A stretch of DNA of 64,000 nucleotides, taken from NCBI GenBank assembly GCA_018268255.1, contig JAFDWX010000004.1:124001-188000 (forward strand), given 5' to 3'. This DNA comes from Armatimonadota bacterium (GTDB taxonomy: Bacteria > Armatimonadota > Fimbriimonadia > Fimbriimonadales > Fimbriimonadaceae). Below, piece by piece: positions 9,572 to 18,626 of the stretch. The position numbers were made by a program, and so were the translations under genes. How positions within the stretch are numbered: the first letter of the stretch is position 1; every line of letters begins with the position of its first letter. The notes below the pieces were generated by a model. It searched no databases, had not been told where the DNA came from, and saw only the letters and a list, made by a program, of their open reading frames with translations.

Positions 9572-9620
9572 TTAAGACAGTGTTAACTTTCGAGAGCCCG
9601 GCTAAGGTCACCGGTATACT
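9572..9620 (+). promoter_or_regulatory. pstS promoter with Pho-box-like direct repeat
   Basis: TTAAGA (9572-9577) and TTAACT (9583-9588) are spaced 11 bp start to start, the period of PhoB/PhoP direct-repeat boxes. A TATACT -10 hexamer follows at 9615-9620 with no recognisable -35 (9592-9597 reads GAGAGC), as expected for an activator-dependent promoter. The predicted transcription start is near 9627. Confidence 0.5.
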
Positions 9621-9653
9621 TTTTTTGTGCCTAGGAAGCTAAGGAGAAGCTGT

Positions 9654-10745
9654 TTGAAACTATCGCAATCTACTCTTGGACTCGTCGCTTTTCTTGCCCT
9701 TGCAAGCGTTTTGTCTGGATGCGGCTCGTCCGGCAGCACGCCAGGTGACAACGGGCCTGGAGGACCCAGCGCCAGCAATGATGGAGGGAGTGTCGACGTC
9801 AAGGGCTCCTCGTTCGTTAAGCCCTTCTTAGATAACGTCTTCGCCGACTACGCACAGACCTCAAAATTCACGGTCAACTACGCTGGCGGCGGATCGGGAG
9901 CTGGAATTCAGGCTCTGATCGATGGCACGGTGCCTTTTGCCTGTTCCGACGCGCCGATGAACGATGATGAGACGGCTAAGGCCAAATCCGGCAAGCCCGG
10001 TGAGGTGCTCCATGTCCCCATAGTGTTGGGCACGGTGGCTGTTGTCTACAATCTGCCAGACGTGACCGCACAACTGAAGTTCGATGCGGCGACTCTTTCG
10101 GCCATCTTCCAGGGGAAAGTCACAAAGTGGAACGATCCGATGATCGTGGCGCTCAATGCTGGAGTCACCCTTCCTGATCTCCCGATCGCGCCGGTCGTCC
10201 GAGCGGACTCCTCTGGCACCACTTACGTATTTACCGACTACCTGAGCGCAGCAGATGCAGGTTGGAAGTCAACGCTTGGCGTCGGCAAAGAAGTCTCCTG
10301 GCCCAACACGGTCCGACGAGAGCAGAAGAATGACGGCGTGGCCAAAGGGATCAAAGACACTCCAGGAGGAATCGGCTACATCGAGTTGAGTTATTCCAAG
10401 GAAGGCAAGATTCCCTACGCGCTGATCAAGAACGCCGACGGCCAGTTCGTGGCTCCAGAGCCCGAAGGTGCGACTGCAGCGGCTGACAAAACTCCGCTTC
10501 CGGAAGGCATGAAGGGTTCGATTGTGAACGGACCCGGTGCTACCACCTACCCCATCAGCAGCTACGTCTTTGCGCTTTTGCCAGCAGACATGTCAAAAGA
10601 TGCCAACGGCGCCAAGGTGGTGGATGCGATCAAATATGTCGTGACAACAGGACAATCCAAGGCGGCTGAGCTCTACTACGCGCCATTGCCCAAGAGCGTG
10701 CAGGACAAGGCAACAGCTCAGTTGGCAAAAATCAAAGTGAAGTAA
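9654..10745 (+). CDS. pstS: Phosphate ABC transporter substrate-binding lipoprotein PstS
   Basis: PstS binds phosphate outside the inner membrane and delivers it to PstC/PstA. The product has a lipoprotein signal (LASVLSGCGSSGS, lipidated Cys about residue 24), then SFVKPFLDNVFADYAQ, the phosphate-site region YAGGGSGAGIQAL, FACSDAPMNDDE, and VVRADSSGTTYVFTDYLS. I start at the TTG at 9654 because AAGGAG (9641-9646) lies 7 nt upstream and the signal peptide then begins MKLSQS. A GTG at 9627 has no ribosome site and coincides with the predicted transcription start. It leads the operon pstS-pstC-pstA. Confidence 0.96.
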   Translation: MKLSQSTLGLVAFLALASVLSGCGSSGSTPGDNGPGGPSASNDGGSVDVKGSSFVKPFLDNVFADYAQTSKFTVNYAGGGSGAGIQALIDGTVPFACSDAPMNDDETAKAKSGKPGEVLHVPIVLGTVAVVYNLPDVTAQLKFDAATLSAIFQGKVTKWNDPMIVALNAGVTLPDLPIAPVVRADSSGTTYVFTDYLSAADAGWKSTLGVGKEVSWPNTVRREQKNDGVAKGIKDTPGGIGYIELSYSKEGKIPYALIKNADGQFVAPEPEGATAAADKTPLPEGMKGSIVNGPGATTYPISSYVFALLPADMSKDANGAKVVDAIKYVVTTGQSKAAELYYAPLPKSVQDKATAQLAKIKVK

Positions 10746-10752
10746 AAATCAA

Positions 10753-11724
10753 TTGGTGACTGAACCCACCCAGAGGACGACGTTTCCCGCACAGGGAAAC
10801 AGGATCAAGATTGCCGACAAGTTGTTCGGTGCAGCCACATTTTTTGGGGCTGCCTTCCTCATGGTCGTCGTTTTGGTGATCGCCTACCAACTGGTGACCG
10901 GATCGTGGGCGGAGGTCGGTAAGGATGGAACCGCCTTCTTTACCGGCTCAGACTGGAACGCCTCTGCGGAGAAGTATGGAGCGCTCCCCACGATCTGGGG
11001 GACGCTCCTTACGTCGCTTATAGCGATCCTGTTTGGCGGTCTCACGGGAGTCGCGATTTCGGCCTACTTGGTTGAACTCGCACCGAAGTGGCTCTTCAAG
11101 CCGGTGAGTTTCTTGGTCGATCTTCTTGCCGCCATTCCAAGCATCATCTTCGGTCTTTGGGGTCGAGAGGAGCTTGTTCCCTACCTCCGCAAGGGCGTCT
11201 ATCCAGAGCTGAAATCCGTTTTTGGCTGGACCGGATGGTTCGGGACGGAGAACTCTCCGATCGTCGGAAACGGAATCTTAACTGCTGGACTGGTCCTTGG
11301 GGTCATGATCATCCCAACGGTCGCGGCGGTAACTCGGGAGATGCTTTTGGTGGTTCCCAAAACCATGCGCGATGGTTCCCTGGCGCTGGGGAGCAACAAA
11401 ACCGAAGCACTGATCAAGGTCCAGATTCCTTATGCCATCGGTGGAATTTTGGGAGGGCTCATCCTGGGGTTGGGTCGAGCTTTGGGGGAAACCATGGCGG
11501 TCACGATGCTGATCGGCAACAACCCGGTGCTTTCCAAAGATCTTCTGGGCCCTGGTGCGACCCTGGCGAGCCTGATCGCCACAAATTTTGCGGACGCAAC
11601 TAATAACACCAGAACCGCTCTGATAGGCTTAGGACTGGTGCTCTTCTGCTTTACGCTGGCCATCAACGTGCTGGCCCGGTACCTGGTGAGGCGTGTGCGC
11701 CAAAGGAGTGGGCTGAGCGCATGA
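10753..11724 (+). CDS. pstC: Phosphate ABC transporter permease PstC
   Basis: PstC is one of the two membrane subunits of the high-affinity phosphate importer. The 323-residue protein has about six hydrophobic helices and the permease EAA-type loop (TREMLLVVPKTMRDGSLALGSNKTEALIKVQIP, here given as its start TREMLLVVP and end ALIKVQIP) followed by GLILGLGRALGETMAVTMLIG, which is diagnostic. The large outside loop between helices 1 and 2 holds GKDGTAFFTGSDWN. The start may be TTG at 10753 or the next codon GTG at 10756; neither has a clear ribosome site. It follows pstS by 7 nt and overlaps pstA by 4 nt (ATGA). Confidence 0.96.
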   Translation: MVTEPTQRTTFPAQGNRIKIADKLFGAATFFGAAFLMVVVLVIAYQLVTGSWAEVGKDGTAFFTGSDWNASAEKYGALPTIWGTLLTSLIAILFGGLTGVAISAYLVELAPKWLFKPVSFLVDLLAAIPSIIFGLWGREELVPYLRKGVYPELKSVFGWTGWFGTENSPIVGNGILTAGLVLGVMIIPTVAAVTREMLLVVPKTMRDGSLALGSNKTEALIKVQIPYAIGGILGGLILGLGRALGETMAVTMLIGNNPVLSKDLLGPGATLASLIATNFADATNNTRTALIGLGLVLFCFTLAINVLARYLVRRVRQRSGLSA

Positions 11725-12629
11725 TCCGCGTCGCGTTGTACGGCATCCCAGTTCTACTCGCAATCTACTTTCTGGCTCTGGCCGTTTCCCCCTGGGAAAC
11801 CAGGAGGAAGCTCCGGCAAGGATTTGCGTATTTCGCTGGAATCTGCGGCGCGTTAATAGCCCTGATTCCACTGGTGTTCCTGCTCTACCACGTGATCGTC
11901 CAAGGACTCCCCGGACTCAACTGGGAGTTCCTGACGCACGCGCAAATGCCCGCCGGTAAAGCCGGCGGTGGATACTTCAACGCCATCGTCGGCTCCTTGG
12001 TCATTGTCGGATTAGCTGCGGTGATCGGTGTTCCAATTGGCGTCCTGGCAGGGCTGTATCTCAGTGAAGTGGGCAAGGGATGGTTCGCCAATGCGATCCG
12101 TTTTCTCTCCGAAGTGCTCACGGGACTCCCAAGTATTATTGCCGGCATTCTAGGCTATACGCTCATCGTGATGCGTTTTGGATTCAGTGCCCTGGCGGGC
12201 TCATTTGCTTTGAGCGCATTGATGATTCCCATCATTGCTCGTGTTACGGAAGAGGCCGTGCGAATCGTGCCTCAGCAACTTCGAGAAGCGAGCTACGGAC
12301 TCGGTGCAGGCAAGTTCAGAACGACGTGGAGTGTAGTCTTGCCTGCTGCTCGCAGTGCGATCGTTACCGGGGTGATCCTGGCCATCGCCCGCGTCGGAGG
12401 AGAGACCGCGCCGCTCATTTTCACAGCCCTGGGGAACAACGGAGTAGTCTGGAGTCCCATGAAGTCGATGTCAGCATTGCCGCTCGCTGTCTACACGGAC
12501 GCCGGGCAACCCTACGATGTCAATATCAAAATGGCGGTGACCGGAGCGCTCCTGCTCGTGCTCTGGATCTCCATCATGAACGTCGTTTTCCGCTGGCTTG
12601 CCGCAAAATTCCAGCCTCGGCTTGCCTAA
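11721..12629 (+). CDS. pstA: Phosphate ABC transporter permease PstA
   Basis: The partner permease of PstC, 302 residues, with about six membrane helices. The permease signature is intact: TEEAVRIVPQQLREASYGLG (EAA-like loop contacting the ATPase) followed by AIVTGVILAIARVGGETAPLIFTALG. The gene begins with ATGA overlapping the pstC stop. The ATPase gene pstB and the regulator phoU, usually next in the operon, are not here: the next gene is a cell-wall carboxypeptidase. The importer must be completed by genes elsewhere. Confidence 0.96.
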   Translation: MIRVALYGIPVLLAIYFLALAVSPWETRRKLRQGFAYFAGICGALIALIPLVFLLYHVIVQGLPGLNWEFLTHAQMPAGKAGGGYFNAIVGSLVIVGLAAVIGVPIGVLAGLYLSEVGKGWFANAIRFLSEVLTGLPSIIAGILGYTLIVMRFGFSALAGSFALSALMIPIIARVTEEAVRIVPQQLREASYGLGAGKFRTTWSVVLPAARSAIVTGVILAIARVGGETAPLIFTALGNNGVVWSPMKSMSALPLAVYTDAGQPYDVNIKMAVTGALLLVLWISIMNVVFRWLAAKFQPRLA

Positions 12630-12647
12630 ACGAGTAAGATTGCCCGA

Positions 12648-13898
12648 ATGAGCATCTTGGCTGCGGTCCTAATGCCAGTCCTGGCAAAGGGCCATCCCAT
12701 CGCGAATGTCCTGAACGACCCTGCTTTGAAAGGGGCGACCGTGGCCGTTTGCGTGACGGATGATCGGGGCCAAGTGGTCTTCGAATCCCAGTCCGATCGC
12801 CGGATGGTTCCAGCGAGCAACATGAAGCTCCTGACGGTGTGTTACGCGTTCAACACCCTTGGCGCAGACTATAAGCCGGTGACCAAGTTCTGGCGCGAAG
12901 GCGACATCACCTACGTGTATGCTCCTGGAGACCCGAGCATCGCCAGCAGCCAACTGGTGGAGATCGCCAAGAAGCTGGGAGGCAAATCCACCTGGGTGCA
13001 TCTCGATCAGCGGTACGCTCCGGGAGTCCATCCAACGTGGGAAATCGACGACCTGCCGAATCGCTATGCGGCTCCGGTTTACGCGTTCAGTGTTGACCGA
13101 GCCTCGTTCGAGGTCAAGGTCGACCAAGGCAAGCTTGTGGAGATACCGGCCGAGTTTGGCCTTGATGTTGTCGTGAAGCCGACCGACAAGCCGCTTACCT
13201 GGAACTACAACTACTGGGCAGATCGGCTCTTTGTCGCTGGCACCGTTCCGAAGGAGACGAAGACCCTGGAAGCCTTTGCGCTTGCGCATCCTCATCGGGC
13301 AGCCAGCCGATTTCTCGGCGGATATCTCGTCCCAGACACCCACCTGCCCGATCGTGCACCAGATGCGGTCATCGAGGGCCCGACGCTTGCCGACCTCGCC
13401 GTTCGAACCTTGACCAACAGCGACAATTTTTACGCGGAGAACCTACTGCTCATGGCGGCCACGCACAACAGCTCCGTCAATCCCGCTGACCCATATCCTG
13501 CGGCGACTTCCTATGAAGAGGTTTTCCTGAATCAAGTTGTCGGGTGGCCAGGGACCGAGCCCAAAGTTGTCGATGGCAGCGGCCTTAGCCGACAAAATCT
13601 CGTAACTCCCAGAGGGATATGCCAGCTTCTTGTGTGGGCAAAGAAACAGCCATGGTTCGGGCAGTTCGAAAATGCACTGGCACAGCCAGGCAAAGGAACT
13701 CTCGAAGATCGAATGGGCGGCGCGACGTTCAAAGGAAAGACGGGAACGCTCACTCGAGTCCACTCTCTCTCGGGCTATTACACCACGAGCACCGGAAAGG
13801 TACTGGTTTTCTCGTGCCAGATCAATAATTGCACCGCCCCAAGTGCCAAACAACGTAATTTGCTTGATAGAATGGTCCAATCACTTGAGGGTTCCTGA
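12648..13898 (+). CDS. dacB: D-alanyl-D-alanine carboxypeptidase/endopeptidase (PBP4, family S13)
   Basis: A peptidoglycan hydrolase that trims D-Ala or cuts cross-links in the envelope. The three penicillin-binding active-site motifs of family S13 are visible: PASNMKLLT (SxxK, about residue 56), SDNFYAENL (SxN) and KGKTGTLTRVHSLSGYY (KTG, about residue 365). The insertion between SxxK and SxN that defines PBP4 is present (STWVHLDQRYAPGVHP, FSVDRASFEVKV). The N-terminus (MSILAAVLMPVLAKG) is a weak export signal. Length 416 residues is at the short end for the family. It follows pstA by 18 nt and could be co-transcribed. Confidence 0.92.
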   Translation: MSILAAVLMPVLAKGHPIANVLNDPALKGATVAVCVTDDRGQVVFESQSDRRMVPASNMKLLTVCYAFNTLGADYKPVTKFWREGDITYVYAPGDPSIASSQLVEIAKKLGGKSTWVHLDQRYAPGVHPTWEIDDLPNRYAAPVYAFSVDRASFEVKVDQGKLVEIPAEFGLDVVVKPTDKPLTWNYNYWADRLFVAGTVPKETKTLEAFALAHPHRAASRFLGGYLVPDTHLPDRAPDAVIEGPTLADLAVRTLTNSDNFYAENLLLMAATHNSSVNPADPYPAATSYEEVFLNQVVGWPGTEPKVVDGSGLSRQNLVTPRGICQLLVWAKKQPWFGQFENALAQPGKGTLEDRMGGATFKGKTGTLTRVHSLSGYYTTSTGKVLVFSCQINNCTAPSAKQRNLLDRMVQSLEGS

Positions 13899-13901
13899 GT
13901 A

Positions 13902-14243
13902 GTGGCACAGAAATTGCAGATACCGTTTAAGATGCCTGGATTCTCCGACCTCTTTCCGACCAAATCCCTAGCAATTTTGCTGTTGATCGGAATCATTGAC
14001 CTCATCTCGACAGCGGTCTTGCATTCCAAAGGGATGATCGTCGAGTTGAACCCTGTGATGAAGCCGCTTATTGAGACCAGTGAATGGCTCTTTGTCGGGG
14101 TGAAAGGAATGACCCTCGTCTTGGCGTGGCTCCTCATCGTGCGATTCTACGAACAAAGCCCCAGATTCGCAGCCCGAGCGTGTGCCATCGGGTGCTGGGT
14201 CTACTGCGGAATCTGGCTGGTCTGGTTTATCAAAGGCGCCTAA
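13902..14243 (+). CDS. Small membrane protein, DUF5658-like
   Basis: The 113-residue protein has three predicted membrane helices (about 24-43, 62-82 and 90-110). Its pattern LLIGIIDLISTAVLHSKGMIVELNPVMKPLIE followed by two helices resembles the DUF5658 group, whose function is unknown (the motif is quoted as two parts: LLIGIIDLISTAVLHSKG and ELNPVMKPLIE). It starts with GTG 3 nt after the dacB stop, so it is probably in the same transcript. The 3' end overlaps the convergent murB by 4 nt. Confidence 0.75.
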   Translation: MAQKLQIPFKMPGFSDLFPTKSLAILLLIGIIDLISTAVLHSKGMIVELNPVMKPLIETSEWLFVGVKGMTLVLAWLLIVRFYEQSPRFAARACAIGCWVYCGIWLVWFIKGA

Positions 14244-15193
14244 CTCACAAACGCCGACCAGTCTCCCAGATAGAGGACTTCTTCTTCCAGTGTCGCTCCA
14301 AAGCGGTGGAGCACTACCGATTTTGCCAGCGTCGCCAGTGTCCGGATCTCCGTTGCGGAGGCACCACCGACGTTGAGCATGAAGTTGGCGTGCCGTCTGC
14401 TGAACATCGCCCCACCGTGCCTCATCCCCGCAAGACCAGCCGCCTCAAGCAAATACCCCGCCGGGACAACCCCCGCCGCCTTGAGCTTCTCGGGAAGAGT
14501 CTCCAGCCGATCAGCCAAATCACGGTTATTGATATTCTTAAAGAAGCTCCCAGCACTTGCCGGCGCTGGCTGCTTTGAAATGCGCTGGCGCTGATAGTCT
14601 CGCGCTTCGTCGTAAATGGCTTTCTGTCGCCCTGTCGGCAACTTAAACTTGAGTCTCAAAATCGAGCATGGTGGCGCATCAGGCTTTCTCAATTTCGAAT
14701 CTCGATAAGACAATTCAAGCCAGTCTGGAAATACCCATTGCCGTTTTGCGTCGGCAACGACTTCAACCTCCGTCAAGAACTCGCTGATATTGCTGCGATA
14801 CGCGCCAGCGTTGCTGATCAGCGCGCCGCCGATTGTGCCGGGAATCCCGACGGCGTACTCCAAACCGGAAAGCCCAATCTGCGCCGTTTTTAAGAAAAGA
14901 TCCTGGAAGGCCACCCCTGAGTCAGCCACAACTTCCCCATCATCGCTGATCTCGAGGCGTCTTGTGGCGTTGTGAACGACCAACCCCAGCACGCCCGCGT
15001 CGCTGGGCAAGATATTACTGCCGGTACCGAGAGTGGTCATCTGGATCCGCTCGCGTTGGGCGTAAATGGCAAGTTCTGCAAGGGTGTCGACCTCAAAGGC
15101 CTCGGCGAACCACTCCGCGGAGCCTCCGGCCCGGAGAGTCGAAAACGGCACCAGGCTCACCTGTGGCTGAGCCAGTCTGAGGAGCGAGGTCAT
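14240..15193 (-). CDS. murB: UDP-N-acetylenolpyruvoylglucosamine reductase MurB
   Basis: MurB reduces the enolpyruvyl group on UDP-GlcNAc with NADPH and FAD to give UDP-MurNAc, an early peptidoglycan step. Signatures: FSTLRAGGSAEWFAEA, TTLGTGSNILPSD (FAD pyrophosphate loop), LEYAVGIPGTIGGALISNAGAY, AGSFFKNIN with the catalytic serine, and the C-terminal GGAMFSRRHANFMLNVGGA. The length (317) and absence of the type I Tyr loop suggest a type II enzyme. It overlaps tsaB by 4 nt and is third in the operon PsbP-like, tsaB, murB. Confidence 0.96.
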   Translation of the reverse strand: MTSLLRLAQPQVSLVPFSTLRAGGSAEWFAEAFEVDTLAELAIYAQRERIQMTTLGTGSNILPSDAGVLGLVVHNATRRLEISDDGEVVADSGVAFQDLFLKTAQIGLSGLEYAVGIPGTIGGALISNAGAYRSNISEFLTEVEVVADAKRQWVFPDWLELSYRDSKLRKPDAPPCSILRLKFKLPTGRQKAIYDEARDYQRQRISKQPAPASAGSFFKNINNRDLADRLETLPEKLKAAGVVPAGYLLEAAGLAGMRHGGAMFSRRHANFMLNVGGASATEIRTLATLAKSVVLHRFGATLEEEVLYLGDWSAFVS

Positions 15194-15762
15194 AGATGTT
15201 CACCCACGCCGCTCAGAGGTCTCTTGGGCGTGCTGATGCTCGGTTCCATCACGTAATTGGGCAAGAGCGACTCGGGTTTGCCCCAAACCAGTTCGCGCAC
15301 GTACCATGCCACATTGGCCGCGCTCGGAAAGACCTGAGGGTCAATTCCTGGACCAAAGCCAACAAAGTCGCCTTCGGGAGGGACGGCGGACCGCACGGGC
15401 TCATCATCACATGAAAAGATGTACCACTCGCCTTTTCGACTCGGAAAGACGACCAGACCAGTCTGAGCGATAAGCTTGTTGGCACCCACACCAGATACCG
15501 GCAGAGCTCGACTGTAGGCGAGAGACTTGGCAAGAGCCACTCCGACTCGAACCCCAGTAAATGAACCTGGACCAAGGTCCGCGACCACGCCTTCAACTGC
15601 GTCAAGATCCGCGCTGACCTCGTTAAGGCAAGCTTCAACCATCCCCAGCACCACTGCTCCTGCCCGCTGATTGCTTTCTATGCATCGAGAAACGAGGACA
15701 GTTCCGTTGGCAATCAGCGCAACGCTCGCCACCGGACTCGAGGTGCTGACTGCCAGAATCAC
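15190..15762 (-). CDS. tsaB: tRNA threonylcarbamoyladenosine biosynthesis protein TsaB
   Basis: TsaB is the inactive Kae1-like partner of TsaD in making t6A37 on tRNAs that read ANN codons. The 190-residue protein shows the ASKHA-fold start MILAVSTSSPVASVAL, LDAVEGVVADLGPGSFTGVRVGVALAKSLAY (GPGSFTGxRxG is diagnostic) and PVSGVGANKL. The C-terminal part is shorter than in E. coli. tsaD and tsaE are not in the window. It overlaps both neighbours by 4 nt and is thus tightly coupled to murB. Confidence 0.94.
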   Translation of the reverse strand: MILAVSTSSPVASVALIANGTVLVSRCIESNQRAGAVVLGMVEACLNEVSADLDAVEGVVADLGPGSFTGVRVGVALAKSLAYSRALPVSGVGANKLIAQTGLVVFPSRKGEWYIFSCDDEPVRSAVPPEGDFVGFGPGIDPQVFPSAANVAWYVRELVWGKPESLLPNYVMEPSISTPKRPLSGVGEHL

Positions 15763-16841
15763 TTCTTGAGATCCAGCCTCATCAGATCGAACAGGTTATG
15801 GAGGACAGTCTTGTCCTGCTCGTAGACCTTGGGATCGTCACAGGAGTACCGCGCCAGCCAGTAGTAGCTCTCCGCGTCGCCCGTCACGTATAGGTCGATC
15901 CTGGCTTTGCCTTTGCTCTGGCCCACTCGCTCCACACGGCACATAACGGCACCCACTTTCGAACGGTGAGCCGCCGAATCGGACCGTTTGTCGACCTTAT
16001 CGAACTCGTCAAGAGTCTCGGTCGTGGCTCTGAGCAGACTATCCTCCGGCTTCCCGGAGTCGAGTTCTGCCAAGGGCTCGATCGACAGGTTTCCTTTGAG
16101 CTTAGGATGAGTGAGAACAAACAGATCTTTGTCTTTGGAAACCGACCATCCGCTAGGCACAAAAAGCGTGACCGTTTGGCCGCCAGCAGATGTATCGAAA
16201 GCTTGCATGCCTTTTGGCATACGTGGCGGAGTTCGTGTAAGGTCGGGAGTGAGAGTTACCACTCGTGGAGGCTTGGGAGCGTCCACCAGCTCGGCCTTGG
16301 GAGGTTTCTTTCCTGGCTTCGGAGGTTCGGCGGGAATGACTCGGTCCGGACTCTCAGGCTTCGGAAGATCGCCGTCAAGCGTCCTTAACGAGGTCAAGGC
16401 GAGGCGCCACTGCTCAACCGCTGCATCCATTGTCTCGGTCGGCGATGAGAGCCGGAAGGTGAACTTTCGGTTCGTTGCCGAATAGAGAAGGCCTGTCAGA
16501 CTTTGGGTTCCACCAAGCGTGGTCTGCGTCAGCAAGAGCGGGACCCCGAGCAAATCCTCTTGCCACTGCCGGTCCAGGGTCCGATTTGCGCCCTCGGAAG
16601 CCTGTTTCTGAAGCGTTTGCCATGCCTCCGTAGTGCCCTGATAAATCGTATTCACCACCTCGACCGACACGCTCTTCCCTTCGATTTTCCATTCGAAGAT
16701 GGTCCTTGCGCTCTTCTGGCGTGTCGTCCATTCCCGCGGGTAGTTGAAGGCAAACCCGCTGGAATCGTCTTTATACATCTTGCTGGGCGGTGGCGCGGCC
16801 ATCGCGCTCAACAAGATCAGGCTCGCAGTAGTTAATGGCAT
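15759..16841 (-). CDS. Exported protein with two PsbP/DUF1795-like domains
   Basis: 360 residues with a signal peptide (MPLTTASLILLSAMA). Two related beta-rich domains of the PsbP-like type can be seen: residues about 22-130 (DDSSGFAFNYPREWTT, TFRLSSPTETMDAAVEQW) and about 205-355 (FVPSGWSVSKDKDLFVLTHP, YYWLARYSCDDPKVYEQDK). They are joined by a proline/lysine-rich linker (about 140-200). PsbP-like domains in bacteria sit in the envelope and often bind small partners; no function can be assigned here. It heads the operon with tsaB and murB and begins 10 nt after the histidine kinase stop. Confidence 0.7.
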   Translation of the reverse strand: MPLTTASLILLSAMAAPPPSKMYKDDSSGFAFNYPREWTTRQKSARTIFEWKIEGKSVSVEVVNTIYQGTTEAWQTLQKQASEGANRTLDRQWQEDLLGVPLLLTQTTLGGTQSLTGLLYSATNRKFTFRLSSPTETMDAAVEQWRLALTSLRTLDGDLPKPESPDRVIPAEPPKPGKKPPKAELVDAPKPPRVVTLTPDLTRTPPRMPKGMQAFDTSAGGQTVTLFVPSGWSVSKDKDLFVLTHPKLKGNLSIEPLAELDSGKPEDSLLRATTETLDEFDKVDKRSDSAAHRSKVGAVMCRVERVGQSKGKARIDLYVTGDAESYYWLARYSCDDPKVYEQDKTVLHNLFDLMRLDLKK

Positions 16842-16851
16842 TGAACTAGCA

Positions 16852-18618
16852 TTATTGACGATGATGAAGGGGAATCAACATCACAAATCGTGCACCTTTT
16901 CCCACGCGACCTTCCTCCATCACCTCACCTCCATGTGCTTCGAGGATACCTTTCACAATACTGAGTCCTAAGCCCATACCCTTCACTCGTGAACTGTAGA
17001 ACGGCTGAAAAATAAGGTGCTTGCGTTCGGGCTCGATGCCGGGTCCTTCGTCTTCGATGATAATCTCCGCATACTTTTGGTCGACGGGAAGCCTTGCTCT
17101 CCGGACCGTTGCGCTATTGGCAAGGTGAGTCGTCACTCGGAGCCGACCTTTCTCAAAGAAGCTCAGCGAATTCTCGACGATTTCCGTAATCGCTCTGCGC
17201 AGCTTGCGCGCGTCGACCATGATTTCGAGTTCTTCTTCGGACAAATCGTAGATCAGTTCAACTTGACTGCGCCGAGGGAAAACTTCGTCCACGGCTTCCC
17301 GCACCAAGAAGTTGAGTCCGGCTCGGGCCGTGGTCAGTTGGGTAGCGGTCACAAAATCTCGGAACTCCTGAAGGATCTCTTCGAGCCTAGTTAGATTGGT
17401 GACCAAACTCGTGTGGATGTCCTTGAGCTCGTTCCGATTGAGATCTTTGTCGTCCAGAAGGTGTCCAAGTTCGTTGACATCGCCTCGAAGCGCGAACGCG
17501 CGGTTTCCGATCATGTGCGAGGATTTCGCACTGAGTTCACCCCACGCCGCCATCCGCTCGACTCGCACCACTCGGCGCATCGTCCGGATTCGCTCCAACC
17601 CGGTCGTGATCTGTTCTGCAATCGCGCACAGAATTCGTTCGTCGTCCTCGCTGAATCGGTTGTCGTGGTGCGGATTTTCGGGCCGGCGGCGCAATACGCG
17701 GATCGCGCCATAGCTTTCTCCGCGGTAGAAAATGGGGACCCCCAGATAGCCGCTGACATCCTCCTTCGGAATTTCCAGCAGCCGGCCCTTCCAACGAGGG
17801 TCGGACTGAGGATTTTCCATTCGGACAATCTTTCCGTGCTTGCAGACCCACCCTGTCATTCCGTCGCCCGCTTGATAGGTTCCGACATCGACCTGGCTTC
17901 GGAGACCCGTTGCTGCTCTCAGCACATAGGCCCGTCGCTCGGGATCGAAGAGAAACACGGCGCACGACTGGAAGTGAAGCTGCTGGCTCGCGATCTGAAG
18001 GAGTTGCTCGAGCAGCTCCGATTCGTTTTGTGCTCGGTCCACCGCATGGCCGATTTTGAACAGCGCCTGCTCCCGGCGCAAGAGCTCATCCCGCGCGATG
18101 ACGTTGGCGACGAGAGACCCGATAAACGCGACGTCGGCGATGTCGGCTTCCTTGAAGTGATTGGGCTGGTCCGATTCGACATTCACGACAGCGCGAATGC
18201 GCCCAGTGCGATCTCGCACGGGCACAGCCAGTTCGCTTTGCGTGTTCTCCACGTAGCTCCGGTACACCGGCTCTTCGGTGACGTCACCGCTTAAGAAGGG
18301 CTTTCCTTCGGCTGCGACAAAGGCAATTACGCCTTGGCCTCGATGGACTCCGATCGGGACCACCGCACCCTTCAACGCACTCTCCCAATCCGCACCGACG
18401 CCATGGGTCAGCCGTAGCTGCCCCTGCTCATCGTTGATCCGCGCGATCATCGCGTTCCTGCTCCGCAGTTTGGCGGAGGCCGCACGCAAGAGTTCCATCA
18501 GGGCTTCATCCGTATCCCAGATGGTGTTGATCCGATCGCAAAGCTGGGAGGCCTCTTGGGAGTCGAACATGTCTTCCGCCGAGTATACGGCTTGAAAGGT
18601 CCATGCTTGGCCGAGCAT
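16852..18618 (-). CDS. Cytosolic GAF-domain sensor histidine kinase
   Basis: A soluble histidine kinase with two GAF-type sensor domains (about residues 30-180 and 190-340 of the long form) and a C-terminal kinase core. The H-box is WGELSAKSSHMIGNRAFAL; the ATPase part has N-box EIVENSLSF, G1 DEGPGIEP, F-box FQPFYSS and G2 GMGLGLSIVKG. No membrane helix is predicted, so it senses an internal signal. No response regulator is adjacent. I start at ATG 18618; an alternative ATG at 18570 has GGAAG just upstream and a TATACT hexamer at 18587-18582, so the shorter form is possible. Codons above 18618 lie in the repeat element and are not counted. Confidence 0.9.
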   Translation of the reverse strand: MLGQAWTFQAVYSAEDMFDSQEASQLCDRINTIWDTDEALMELLRAASAKLRSRNAMIARINDEQGQLRLTHGVGADWESALKGAVVPIGVHRGQGVIAFVAAEGKPFLSGDVTEEPVYRSYVENTQSELAVPVRDRTGRIRAVVNVESDQPNHFKEADIADVAFIGSLVANVIARDELLRREQALFKIGHAVDRAQNESELLEQLLQIASQQLHFQSCAVFLFDPERRAYVLRAATGLRSQVDVGTYQAGDGMTGWVCKHGKIVRMENPQSDPRWKGRLLEIPKEDVSGYLGVPIFYRGESYGAIRVLRRRPENPHHDNRFSEDDERILCAIAEQITTGLERIRTMRRVVRVERMAAWGELSAKSSHMIGNRAFALRGDVNELGHLLDDKDLNRNELKDIHTSLVTNLTRLEEILQEFRDFVTATQLTTARAGLNFLVREAVDEVFPRRSQVELIYDLSEEELEIMVDARKLRRAITEIVENSLSFFEKGRLRVTTHLANSATVRRARLPVDQKYAEIIIEDEGPGIEPERKHLIFQPFYSSRVKGMGLGLSIVKGILEAHGGEVMEEGRVGKGARFVMLIPLHHRQ

Positions 18619-18626
18619 CGTTGAGA

